Positions 46,486 through 58,062 are shown, counted from the stretch's first letter. The stretch: 64,000 nucleotides of DNA from Siphonodentalium dalli (GCA_032622095.1 CP136061.1:174989692-175053691); one strand, 5' to 3'. Numbers and translations are program-made. The notes: generated by a model not told the origin, from the sequence alone.

Positions 46486-46833
46486 CACACCAAAAATAAA
46501 AACCGACACGCATAACTTTTTATATCTTAAACATGCACCAGGTGTAGTGTATACTGTGGCCCAATTCATTCCCACTATCATGGTGCATGTCCACAAACTA
46601 GCACCGCGAGTATTGTTCTTCTCTGCTGGGAGATATTCGACGAGACAACTGCGGGACGTCACAGTTTGCTTCGGATCATGGTCAAGAAGTGTGGGTAGTC
46701 GGTACAGTATAAGGTTCTCCTTAGCAGATAGACATCTGTCCAATGGAATGAGACAGCTAGCAACCTTCGAAACATTGTCGAAGTTTTCCACGTACGCCAA
46801 TGCGTTCGCTGAGTTTGTGAGTTGACGAACCAT
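46486..46833 (-). other. Possible exon inside the inverted-repeat element
   Basis: On the minus strand an open stretch is bounded upstream by an acceptor-like CTTTTCAATAG and downstream by a donor-like GTAAGA (46480-46485). The encoded stretch has about 116 residues, beginning MVRQLTN; I recognise no domain. The mirrored segment 45239-45560 has stops, indels and CTAAGA where the donor would be, so it is decayed. The plus strand also has a 146-residue frame here, which weakens the case, and the reading frame that looks best conserved between the copies may be another one. Confidence 0.2.
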
Positions 46834-48867
46834 CTATTGAAAAGTGACTAGCTAACTAGTTCGCCAGGTTTACATGTCATTATCCCCATGGGGTGTGAAA
46901 CACATACATATAAATTACCTTGTGTAAGCTTGTATATTCATCGACCATATGCCTTCCTAGTTCAAGATGACGCACAAATCCCGTATTTAGCAAATATTTA
47001 AAACCGTAAGCTGGACACCGGAAAATGAATTGTTTGAATCGTTATGATTAGAGGGACCCTTCTCCCAGGAAGTGGTGAATACTTTGTCGGTATGAGCGAC
47101 CTAGATTTATCTGACAAAGAAATGGAAGCTGGTCCAGATAATTATGGACGCGACATGGCAAATCAGAATCTGCTATCAGGTAATTGTTCTGACTATTCGG
47201 CGCACCTACGGTTACGGCCATTGTCGGCACTAAGTGGAGAATGGATTTTGAAATGCCACATCGCGATATTAATTTTGGGTTTTCATCTATCCAGAATGAA
47301 AAGATCTATGTTATGCGTTTTGATACGTTTAAGTTGAACTAGTAGATGGTTTATGTACAGTTTCATCCATACATACCGATATTATGACAAGTTGGAATTA
47401 GTATGTGAAAATATCGATTTCTTTTTCTGGCCACCTGTTTAGCTGCGAACTTGACTGTGAGTATCAATTGCCAAACCCTAATGAATACTTCATATCAATA
47501 TTGCATATCAACATGTAATGGTGGGTAGAAATCGCGAAACAATAATGCCCATCGTAAGAAAGTAAAGGAATGTAGGCTTGGTTTTAAATTTCGGTCGCCA
47601 TTTTGGCAGCCATCTTCGATTTGGAAAACCATTTTTTGCATGAGATGTAAGGTAATTACTTCACCTCAGTATTTCCAACTCAACTGAATGCATGGGTGGA
47701 GTCGTAATGCCCAAATGATGTGAATATGAGAGAATTTCGGTGATTTTTCCAAATCTGTCCGCCATTGTGAGCATCATTCTTCGCCTAAGTGCTCCCAACT
47801 CACAATAGTAAACAGGTGTGGAGTTGTCATGACAATATTGCTCACCGATGTTAAAATCGGCGATTTTTTATTTCTGGTGGCCATTTTGGCCGCCATCTTG
47901 GATTTGGGTGAATATTCCTCAACTCAGGTATAAGAGGAATCCTAGCTCGAGTATCTCCTTCACATATATATGCATGGGTGTTGTTATGATAGCAATAGCA
48001 TTCATTGATTCAAAACATTACATCGCGTTATTTATGGTGGCTAATTTGTAAGGGTTGTATAATATTAGCATAAAGAATCGAGCGGAAAACAAGACCGCAC
48101 GTGATATCATCTTTACTATAAAAGTGATCAAAGAGACCTGGTGCATATAAAAAAATGGCCGTCTGGAGTCTGGAGTCTCTGTGGCCACTTTTTTTCTTGT
48201 TAACAACCGAAAAAAATTAGAGGAGACATTAAGAAAGAAAATTAGTGGGGTGAAGTTGAGTCCTGGGGGTGCAGAGGTCGACTAATATCTCCTGGACTAC
48301 CTGAGATAGCCTTGTATGGCTACTGTGCATTCCCAGTCCAATACTGCTTGTGCGCCACTTGCTGAAACCTGTTATGTCCTGTATATAAGAACACGGGGTA
48401 ATAACCCACCCATTGCCACTTGCTATGACTACTCTTATAGAAGCCTGGTCTACACAAAGGTAATTTGGGACTTCAGTGGAATACATGTTTTTAATTCATT
48501 GTCAATTCCCTCTATTTTCAGAAAGGGATGAAGAATGTTGTTTGCAGATTCAAATTACTTCCAAAATTGTGTAGTGGTGTTGCATTCATCGAGTATAGGT
48601 TGAAACAGCCTTTGTGAGTTAAGGATGTATTTGAAGTGGTCTACTGGTGTTGTTCATTATGAACATATGATGAGTAATGATGACAAATCAGCGTGATGAC
48701 AAAGCATTTCTATGTTCTCACAAATATCACGGTACCTCCTCTCAGTCTCATAACATGTGGATGCAAACCAGAAAACAGAGACCAGAATAGTTTTGGTTCC
48801 ATTAAAATACCGTTCAAGTTTATGACAAAAACAGGAAAAATAAGTAATGCATGTATACAGTATAGTA

Positions 48868-49590
48868 GTCCAGGATATGTTGGTCAACCTCTGCACCCCC
48901 CCCCCCAGGACTCAACTTCACCCCACTAATTTTCTTTCTTAATGTCTCCTCTAATTTTTTTCAAGTGGCCGCAGAGACTCCCGACAAGATGGCGTCCATC
49001 ATGGTGGCCATTTTATTTTAATGCACCAGGTCTCTTTGATCGCCGTTATAGTAAAGATGATATCACATGCGGTCTTGTTTTCCGCTCGATTCGTTATGAT
49101 AATATACAACCCTTACAATTTAGCCAAAAATCCGACATCAGAATCCAATATGGCGACCAAGATGGCCGCCGAAATGTGAAAATATGCTATTTTTCTGACA
49201 CGTTAACACCTTTCGTTTGTCTCTGTGAGAAAATGTTGGCATCTTTGCGTCATGTTATGCATTTATCAAATAGAGGAGTCATTGGCGACCACATGGGGAC
49301 CATAATATACATTCATTGCGGGATATTTTTGTCCGATATCACGTTTTCCCAAATGCCGGTATAATAGGTCAAAGCCGAATCTACGTTAATAACGCGATGT
49401 AATATTTTGAATCAATGAATGTTATTGCTATTATAACCACACCATGCATATATATGTGCAGGAGATACTCAATGTTGATATGGAATAGTGAGATGAAGTA
49501 TTCATTAGGGTTTGGCAATTGATACCAACAGCCAAGATCGCTGCGCGCCATTTCGGATTGTCTAAGACGACATGCGAACGGTTTATTTAT
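48868..49590 (+). repeat. Third, shortened copy of the 5.2 kb element's left arm
   Basis: Starts at TAGTCCAGGATATGTTGGTC like the outer end of the arms, follows 43075-43640 closely, then jumps to sequence like 44145-44200. The modules at 43.7-44.1 kb are deleted. A C11 run lies at 48896. The 140-residue frame at 48942-49364 is within this repeat. Confidence 0.75.
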
Positions 49591-49600
49591 CAATAGCGTG

Positions 49601-49930
49601 TCTACTTTCAGAGTTTACATGTGTCCAGTTGAAATTTTATTGAAAAAAAGAAGAGTTTTTGGACTGTTTTAAGAATTTAAAGAGCGTTTGCTTATTGTAC
49701 AAATATTAATCCTCATAACTAACCTTCTGGTGGACTGTGCGAGTTGAAATTAACAAACGTATCAAATATGGTGGTCTACTTTCAGAGTCTACTTGTTTCC
49801 AGTCTGATATTTTAGTGAAAACAAATTGTTTGGACGGTTTTAAAAATTTAAAAAGCGTTTCCTGATTATACAAATATTAACTAACACGATTAGCCTTTTC
49901 ATGAATTGTGCAAGTTGAAATTGTGCTCAT
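49601..49930 (+). repeat. 174-bp tandem duplication
   Basis: TCTACTTTCAGAGT at 49601 and 49775 starts two diverged units, each ending in GAGTTGAAATT or AAGTTGAAATT. Confidence 0.8.
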
Positions 49931-50423
49931 ATGTCAAGTATGACTCTGAAATGTATTTTTGAGAATGGTGTCAGATAAGTCACCGCTGGTACAGTACTAC
50001 AGTTGCGAACAAAACTAACGTTTGACCCTATAAAAAGTTTGACAATTTACTCAAATGTTCACTTGGTGGAACTTAATGGCTATCATATATGCATGGCTAT
50101 TACATGTAATCTATCGTAACTACATGTGATTTTACAAAATTAACATGCAATATAGTCAGGCCACCAGATACAGTAGTTGATAAAAGTGTGGTTCACACCA
50201 ATCATATACATCACAATCACGTGCTTCAGTGATAATGTCCACTATTATACACATGCAATGTTTATCAAGACTAAAGTTTCATGATGTATTTGTAAAATTT
50301 ATTGATGGTGTTTTTTCATCAATTGACAAAATTAATGTTTATTGCCAGGACGAAGTACCGCATAATACGGAGTTGTGTGCTAACAAATCTGGGAGTCATA
50401 TTTATGTTAGTGTCAGTCAAAAC
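49931..50423. other. No gene recognised
   Basis: A 66-residue frame at 50229-50429 runs into the next element and matches nothing I know. GTACAGTACTACAGTTGCGA near 49989 is an inverted echo of the phrase near 53216. Confidence 0.35.
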
Positions 50424-51521
50424 TTTTAGGACAAGGGAAATTTTTTTGTATTTTGTGACCACGAAATAACTAATTCGTGGCCACGAAACAACTAATTGTG
50501 ATGTACGATCGTCAGTCCCATTGTTGTAATGGAAGCGAATAGAGATGATCTGGTTGTAATTGTCCACCATCTTGGCATGAGCCACGGCGATTTGAGATAA
50601 AGAGTGTTTTAGGGTGGCCCGTAAAACAAATTAAGTAATAACCCCTTTCACCAACCCGATCCAAAGTTGCCGCCATCCTTGTGTGGGTTACATAGGCACC
50701 CACAACATTCAGTATATCTTGTGGCCATGCTACAGCACCAATTATACCACATCAAATAAGGGGTCGGGATATTGTATAGGTGTCAGATTTGAACCCATCT
50801 GGGGTGGCCATTTAGGATCGGGGATGATAAAAGCGGGTGAACATTTAGTTTGTCTCAGGGGTCACCCTACAACACACTGTATTCGACCTAAAATGGGGGG
50901 GGGGGGTGTGCATGGTACCATGTATGGTCCCCTTTGATCAGTTATCATTTTCGCTCGAGTGGGATGAAGGTGTGAAAATTTAGCTTGCTTTGTGAGCCAC
51001 GGCACCCTTTATTTGATCTATATCGGTCAAGTGACCGAGAAATAATGTGTACCCCATTTGACGCCTTCTGAGTGGCGGCCTTTTTGGATCGGGGATGGTT
51101 GAAAGGGGTGAATATTTATAAGCTTGTATTGGGCCCACCCTACAAAACTCCTTATTCGACTTAAATCGGCCAATATGCCGAGAGAAATGGCATTCCCATT
51201 CGATCCCTTCTCTTTCTGGACTAGTTTATATAGGACGCCCAAATACCCATAGAGCCCGGGTCCCACACCATAAGGGGTTTATAGTAGCTTCTCTGCGATC
51301 ATACACATTGTTTCTAAAACAGCATCAAGTTAGTGTAACCATACCATACAGGTATCTGGATATACGCAAAGGTCAATAAGTTATTTACTGGCCACGAATT
51401 AGTATTTCGTGACTACGAATTAGTTATTTCTTGGCCACGAATTAGTATTTTGTGGCCACCAAATTAGTTATTTTGTGGTCACGAAATACAAAACAAATTC
51501 TCATGTCCTAAACCAGCCACC
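50424..51521. mobile_element. 1.1 kb inverted-end element with TTCGTGGCCACGAA words
   Basis: The left end, TTTTAGGACAAGGGAAAT then GTATTTTGTGACCACGAA (50424-50470), is mirrored at 51470-51514. TTCGTGGCCACGAA-type words separated by ATAACTAA follow inside both ends (to 50500, and back to 51393). The middle holds diverged ~270-bp units with TTGGATCGGGGATG and GGTGGCC. A copy of the right half is inverted at 61013-61565. No transposase frame. Confidence 0.75.
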
Positions 51522-51584
51522 GTAACTTATGGATCATTCTGTTTTAGTATTAAATTTGGAGAAAGCCGACCAGCATCAATGTAA

Positions 51585-51899
51585 CAACTACAACAACTCA
51601 TCTATGCCAATGATATGTTTAGCCATACAGATTGTTTAAAAATGTTAAAGAATGTTATCATGTCCATTGCTAAATATTGCTGGGCTTATATAGATGGTTG
51701 TTCTATAATTCCTGGTCGGGTTTATTTAAATTGGGAGTTTAAATTATGTTTATCTGATGATAAAGAAAACACTTTCTCTGTCCACTCGATACCTCCCCCG
51801 GGATACATGTTTCACATACTAAATTATTATCTTAGTCAACACAACAAATCTCTCCCTCAAATACTTTGCCACAAGAATAACAATAAATTGTCAGCATAA
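51585..51899 (+). pseudogene. Possible reverse-transcriptase fragment
   Basis: An open stretch includes LIYAND at residues 6-11 and KYC 23 residues after the start of YAND. Non-LTR reverse transcriptases have (L)YADD followed by a helix and YC at similar distance. The first D of the catalytic pair would be N here, and sequence after KYC does not resemble the family. Only about 105 codons are open, with a stop directly upstream. It could equally be chance. Confidence 0.2.
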
Positions 51900-51904
51900 A
51901 TAGG

Positions 51905-52350
51905 CAAAATTAGATAGTGTCTATAGTCAGATGGTATTGGTTATGTTCAAATTGTGACACAGATATGAAACTGTACATATTTGTGCCCCATGGGCCATTG
52001 ATCGAGAAACTTGTCTAGGAAATTACCAGGAATTCACTTGAAATTGCAATTATAGCTTATAGGGTCGTAATTCGACGTTTGCGTTTCCGATACAGTTAAT
52101 ACCCAAATGTGAAATTTGAGATGTATACCTGGTCGTCGAAGTGAACCAGGTGTCTTATTTAAGGTTAGCAACGGTTGTTAATCAAATACCACAATTGTGT
52201 ACTAATCATTCATTGGTATTGCCTTAATTTAGTCAGTGTCTAATCACATGGTGCTGGTTTTGTTCAAAGTTGGGCACATGCATGTCTAAAACTATATATG
52301 CAGCCATGTTCTGCATATAGGCCACTGATCATTATAAGATCGGGAGACTT
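51905..52350 (+). repeat. Diverged duplication, period about 310 bp
   Basis: Phrases in the same order in both parts: TTAG-TAGTGTCTA, CATGGTGCTGGTT-like, GTTCAAA, AAACT, GGCCA(T/C)TGATC and GAGA near the end. Identity is low. Confidence 0.45.
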
Positions 52351-53190
52351 TGCTACCGGTCCTGATAGTAACGATTACTAAGCACCTACTCGGAATGCAG
52401 GAAAATGCAACTATGGACGATAACTATTTTACTCATTAAGCTCAACTTTAGTGGAAATTCGAATTTACTTGATTTTCACAGCTATGCACGAATCGTGGAG
52501 ATTAGCTGTGGTCAGAATATTGATGGTGAATGTTGGGTTTCAGTCGCTGCAATGAACGTAACTGGCGTGGGAAGCGTTGATTTATTGTTAACATCCGGAA
52601 TTCTACTCTAGAGGTGTCCAGGTACATAACAAAAATCGGTCCGGAGGAGTCCTGGGGGGTCCATAGGGGTGTACCTAGCTGCCCGACTACAAAGCCTATA
52701 CCGCTATAGTAAAGATCTCAGCTGCACCGAAATGTCCGTTTTTCAGTAGCACAAATCCTGCAAAAACACAGATTCTCTCAGTGCATGTGAGTTAATGACA
52801 ACGAACAACTACCATCTATACCTGTGTATTTGCGACACTACATCCCGTTATGATCAATGATGTGGTTTTAAAACTGTCTAGTCAGTAGACAACAAGACAG
52901 ACAAGACAGTATCAAATAAAACAATGAAATAATATGTAATCACACCGTGAACAGTCTTGTTGTGAATATTTTCATTTTATTCAACAGGCTGCAAATTATC
53001 GAAACTACGAAACCATTCGACACTTACTTTTGCCAATTACTGTATCTTGAGGCATAACTATATCATATATTGCAATTAATCAAATCACGGATAGTTTCAG
53101 TGGGTCAAACACGAATGTTAAACTTCATATATAGTTGCGCACGATTGCCAATAAGTGGTTATTACAATCAACGTTTGAGCATAACACGAA
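52351..53190. other. No gene recognised
   Basis: The 68-residue frame at 52405-52611 has no domain I know. ACAAGACAGACAAGACAG near 52892 is a minor short repeat. Confidence 0.35.
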
Positions 53191-53530
53191 ATTCTCCATT
53201 GGGTTAAGTGTTAAATTTTGATCGCAACTGTAGCCAGCAAGAATCATCTGATCACATCCATTCTTTTTTAAACTACGTCTGTGTTTCATACTTAGTGCTT
53301 TTTATGAATATCAGTACGCGTATAGCATCATACACAAAATGGCGCCATTTATCCAAAGTACTAGAATCTCCATAGGCCTCAGTGTTCAATTTTGATCACA
53401 ACTGTAGCCAACAAGAATGAACCGATCACATCAAATTTTTCAAAAATACATGTAATTGTCATATCTAGTAGATTGGAGAAGTTTCTAATCGCACTGATCA
53501 CCATAGGCCAGATGGCACCATCTAACGTTT
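53191..53530 (+). repeat. 174-bp tandem duplication with ATGGCGCCAT motif
   Basis: AGTGTTNAATTTTGATC lies at 53207 and 53381 (spacing 174), each followed by CACAACTGTAGCCA-like and GATCACATC phrases. AAATGGCGCCATTT and AGATGGCACCATCT sit at the same place in the two units. Confidence 0.75.
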
Positions 53531-54240
53531 TCTGTAAATACGAAACGCTCTCTAAATGATGTTGACCCCGATTTATGCCGACCCGCCAAAATTCAAGAAT
53601 GGAAACAAGTCAATCCTGAAAACACACCTACTAGGCATACATAATCCGTTTTCAGATCGCTTTTAACAAACCAAAAATGCTAAATGACATAAGGAATCCG
53701 ACTATCAGGAGGTAAACATCTCAATTATTCAGACTTATAAAATATTGATTTTATAATGTAAATTTTCTCGGCAATCAGCCTCCAGATGGAATATTATTTT
53801 AGCTGTTTCTGCAACAAGTAAAGAAAGATATGGTACGCTGATGTTCCTAAACACTTTGAAGAAATTAATCAAAAACAACAGTTGAAGTTAAGTTATTTAA
53901 TGTCAGATACAACTAGTTCAAACCATTGTCGTAGTGCATCACTTAGTGTCTGCGGCATTGAGTCCAAATTCTTTAGAATAATATAGAATGGGAATGGAAA
54001 TAGATCCATATATGACTTGATTTCTGGCATCTGAAAAAAGATAGGAAAATAATTTCAAAGATTGTTTAAAAGTGATATAGTCAGTTAGGATGACAACAGC
54101 TACATATAGTGGCATATCTCCATGGTGCAAATTCAAATATGGGTTGGTAGGAACCAAAATACTGAAGTGACCATATGGGAACCCCAAAATCAGCAAAATT
54201 CTAAATAACTTGTATACAAATAAAAATGATTGAAATTGGT
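53531..54240. other. No gene recognised
   Basis: AT-rich. The 101-residue minus-strand frame at 53939-54244 is the longest in this stretch; it has no recognised domain and runs into the repeat at its start. Confidence 0.35.
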
Positions 54241-55070
54241 TCATATTTGTTTTGAGTTATCAAGCTGGACGAACGGACGAATGCCATAACTCAGGCAAAA
54301 AAAAGGGATCAACCTGGTTTTCTGACTGATTTGAGATATTGTGACAAGCAACTTGAATACCAAAAATTATTCAATTTGATTCACATTTGTTTATGTTATC
54401 AAGATGGACGGACCAAAATAGCGAAAAAATTGACAAAGTATAATATATATAGCAGGTCCGTAACTGAGGCAAAAAAATCGGGACAAACCTGATTTTGAGT
54501 CAATGTGGAAGCAACTTATATACCAACAAGAGCACGCTGTCGGGGCATGGCATAATACGCCCGTTTCTGGAGTAGAGTGGGGCATGTAGACAGAACCAAT
54601 AATTGAACTTGATCTGTATACCAAATTTGGTTCAGTTCACTCGATTCAATCTAAACTTATCATCTGGAAACTGCAAATCAGGTAAAATCCAAGTCGAAAA
54701 AGGGACATAACTCTGTCAAAATCATGTGGACGAAACCCATATTTGAACTTGATCTGTATTTTGGGGTGGTAAACTAATATACCAAATTTGGTTCAATTCA
54801 CTTGATTCAATCTAAAGTTATCATCCGGAAACCACAAATGAGGTAAAATCTAAGTAGAAAAAGGGACATAACTCAGTCAAAATCATGCGGACGAAACCCA
54901 TATTCAAACTTTATCTGTATTTTGGTGTGGTAAACTAACAAACCAAATTTTGTTCAGTTCACTCGATTCAATCTAAAGTTATCATCCGGAAACCATAAGC
55001 GGACGGATGATGGACAGACAACCCATTTACATAATACGACCGTTTTTTTTCAAACGGGCGTATACAAATT
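54241..55070 (+). repeat. Tandem ~162-bp array, hairpin end
   Basis: AAAAAGGGACATAACTC is at about 54697 and 54859 (spacing 162), with earlier decayed units from 54250. AACAAGAGC near 54529 matches the start of the 17.9 kb array. It ends in GGACGGATGATGGACAGACA and the hairpin ATACGACCG-T8-CAAACGGGCGTAT (about 55031-55063). Confidence 0.8.
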
Positions 55071-55106
55071 ACTGAAATTGGTTCATATCTTCGAGAGTGG
55101 AGTAAA

Positions 55107-55400
55107 ATGAAAGTGTCAATAACACTGTAGCTCAACTTGGAAAGGAAATGTCATGCATTACAGTTAAAGGAGTGATATAAAGGAACACAGCAATTTGAAA
55201 TCTATAATTAATACTAGAAGTCAACCAGAGTGCCAAATGAAGTTTGGGATCAATCGGATGAAAAATATTGGATGTATGGGCATGTCGAATGATTTAGTCA
55301 TGGAAAGAGTAAATCCAAGATGGCTGCCAGTGCCCATGTTTTTGATTGAAAATGGTTCAAATTCGATAGCTCCCATCTAGAAGTGATACCAACAGCTGAT
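55107..55400 (-). repeat. Single inverted copy of the 163-bp family
   Basis: Begins with the tail AATGAAAGTGTCAATAACAC and AGCTCAACTTGG, and includes AAGAGTAAATCCAAGATGG and GCTCCCATCTAGA. It is a minimal copy: tail plus one unit. Confidence 0.75.
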
Positions 55401-55700
55401 TTGTTATCAACACAAAAGAAATATTAACAAGTTTTATTCCTCAACTTTCGGGGGGGAATATTTCTGGGTTGGCATATTTGGCCATTAATCCAATAGAATC
55501 CTTCTGAGAAAATATATATTATCTAATCAATATATCTGTGTGTAGCTGTATAACTCGGTCACGCTTTTGGCGCGTTTATAACTTTTCAACCATGCGTCCA
55601 ATGTGGCCCAAATTTGTACCACGGCCTATAGTGTGTCATAAAAGGTGACTCAACAAATTTCACGCCGATTGGTCAAAGCAAACCTGAGATCTAACATGGT
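55401..55700. other. No gene recognised
   Basis: Ordinary sequence with a G8 run at 55450. Confidence 0.35.
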
Positions 55701-57717
55701 CCCCAAATGTAGTATTTGCACTCAAGTAGATACTATTTCTTATGACGTTTGTCGAAATGATGTCATTGACGTCAAACGCAAACCAACACTTGCTTTGCTA
55801 TTGTAGGCGAAACTTCCATGCGCTCTACCAAAACGTTGTTGGAATTAGGTGCTAAATTAATGTGTCAGTTCATGTTCAGTGTGAATTTAGGTAACGAATG
55901 TTGATTTTGTCGCGGAAGTGCATGTATAGTGGGGTGTAGAGTCAAGACTCGAACATTCTACCGTCGTTGGGAATGGGTGGATGTAGTGGTGTGCAGAGTT
56001 AAGACTCGAACGTTCATCGTTGGGAATAGGTGCTAATCTGGTATTTTAATTTGCCAGTTGGGTTTGAACATAAGTAAAGAATGCTGTCTTTGATACGAAA
56101 GTTGTGCATTGACTGTGGAATCGAAGGAGTACCGGTATACACGGTAGATGGCAAATGGACACAGTCTGACCTCGCGCAGTGGGTACCGTGAACTCAGTAA
56201 ATTCGCCGGAACTCAGTTAGAAAAAGCACATTCCCGGCACAGGCCTAATAATAGGGCCTACAGTGTAAACAATACTGCCGACGCTAATTAATGCTCTTTT
56301 AATCTTTCGGTTGAGTGCAAATCTGATAAAAGAATAAATGTTTAAAAGATCACAATGCGCGAAGCGCACGCAGTTTAAATCCATATAATGTGCGCGAAGC
56401 TCACAAAGGGGCTGCGGGCCCCTCCCCCGCTAAATAAAGGTTCCGAATTGAGCCTGTTTCAGTTAGTATAGATTAAGTAAAATATCTTGATTGTTGCGTT
56501 CCATATATGTGCATGCATATACGTGGGTTGGGGAGATGATGGTGGGGGCAAAAATACAGTTTTCATACAAATGGGCAGCGCAGTGCAGGGCGTGTGATCA
56601 ATAGGCTGCATGCTGAATACAGGTTCCAAAGGAGGTCCGTTTAAAATGTGCTGCAAGCTCCCTATATGTGCGCGAAGCTCACGCAGTTTAAGATCATATA
56701 TTGTGCGCAAAGCACAGAAAGGGGCTGTAGGCCCCTCCCCCTCTAAATAAAGATTCCGAATTGAGCCTGTTTCAGTTAGTATAGATAAAGTAAAATATTT
56801 TGATTGTTGCGTTCCATATGTGCATGCATATACATGGGTTGGGGAGATGGGGGTGGGGGTAAAAATACAGTTTTTTTAAAATCAAGTGTTCATTCAAACG
56901 GGCCACGCAGTGCAGGCGAGTGATCATGCTGAATACAGGTTCCAAAGGGGGTCCGTTCAAAATGTGCAGCAAGCTCCCGAATGAAGGCTCCTGAATTGAG
57001 TATGTATCAGTTGGTGCATAGTATTTAAATAATATACTGATTTTGTTTCGTTCAATATGTGCATGCGCATATGTGGAAATACAGTTTTAGTGTAATAAAG
57101 TGTTCCAACGCACATCCAGTAACAAAAAGGAGAAGCATGACCATTCCACGTGTCCATGAACGCGGACACTAGAAAATAACAAAGAACATTTATATACCCG
57201 TCATTTTGTGACGGGTAACCCCCTATGCAGTATTTGCACTCAAGTATAGACACTATTTCCTATGACGTTGCTATTGTCGATGAAACTTCCATGCGCTCTA
57301 ACAGCTTTGTTGGAAATAGACGCTAAATTAATTTGTCAGTTCAGGTTGAGTGTGAATAGAAGTAACAAATGTTGATTTTGTCATAAAAGTGCATGTAGTG
57401 GGTGTAGAGTCGAGACTCGAACGCTCTACCATCGTTGGGAATGGGTGCTAATATGGACACAGTCTGACCTCCCGTCAATGGGTATACCGTTCAGTAGATT
57501 CGCCGAAACCACATTCTCGAGCCGGGACTAATCCAGTGTAAACAATACTGCCCACGCTAATTAATGCTCTTTTAATGTTTCAGTTGAGTGTAAATCTGAT
57601 GAAAGAATGTTTAAAAGATCAAAATGTGCCCAAAGCGTGCATTGTTTAAGGTCATATAATGTGCACGAAGCGCACAAAGGGGCTGCAGGCCCCTCCATCG
57701 CTGAATAAAGGTTCAAT
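55701..57717 (+). repeat. Segmental duplication with GCGCGAAGCGCAC repeats
   Basis: 55701-56455 and 57220-57715 are diverged direct copies (GTATTTGCACTCAAGTA, ACTTCCATGCGCTCTA, AGACTCGAAC and CTAATTAATGCTCTTTTAAT in order). Between them three decaying copies of another block start TAAATAAAGGTTCCGAATTG at 56431, 56744 and 56977, each with GTGCATGCATATA and a GGGTTGGGGAGATG phrase. The ends carry GTTTAAAAGATC, TGCGCGAAGCGCAC and GGGGCTGCAGGCCCCTCC, a perfect-stem GC-rich block. Frames are repeat artefacts. Confidence 0.8.
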
Positions 57718-57980
57718 CTTTTTGGGAAAATGTGGCAAATGACGCCAAATTCTCAAGTGGCCAGCTGGGCAAAAAAGTTTGGGTCGAGTTTTTGAAAGTG
57801 GTCCGAAAAAGTGTCCAACCTGTGCTCGGTCAGATTTTTTGGGGAAAATGTGGCAAATGACGCCAAATTCTCAAGTGGCCAGCTGGGCAAAAAGTTTGGG
57901 TCGAGTTTTTGAAAGTGGTCCGAAAAAGTGTCCAACCTGTGCTCGGTCCGATTTTGTTAGGAAAATGTGGCAAATGACCA
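57718..57980 (+). repeat. 118-bp tandem repeat
   Basis: GAAAATGTGGCAAATGACGC begins units at 57726 and 57844; a third partial begins at 57961. The two full units are nearly identical, so the duplication is recent. Mirrored frames on both strands repeat the same peptide. Confidence 0.9.
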
Positions 57981-58062
57981 TGGGAACATACTAAGTAAAA
58001 AATAAACAAAATTTGGGCAAAAAAACAATTAGGTAGAAATTTTTTTTGAAAACGTTTTGGTT

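Larger units (their letters stand above)
43058..48303. mobile_element. 5.2 kb inverted-repeat element
   Basis: The left arm 43058-45632 and right arm 46390-48303 are inverted and diverged, with large indels; a spacer of about 760 bp lies between. Outer ends are GACCAGGAGATATT and its near complement AATATCTCCTGGAC, with TA directly outside both. Matched landmarks: 43085 with 48270, 43265 with 48090, 44345 with 47270, 44650 with 47060, and 45240 with 46800. A third, shortened copy follows at 48868. It resembles a DNA transposon with very long inverted repeats or a foldback element. No recognised transposase. Confidence 0.7.

Noticed and set aside
46385-46825. 146-residue plus-strand frame
   Set aside because: It shadows the minus-strand open stretch and has no splice-like or domain support of its own.
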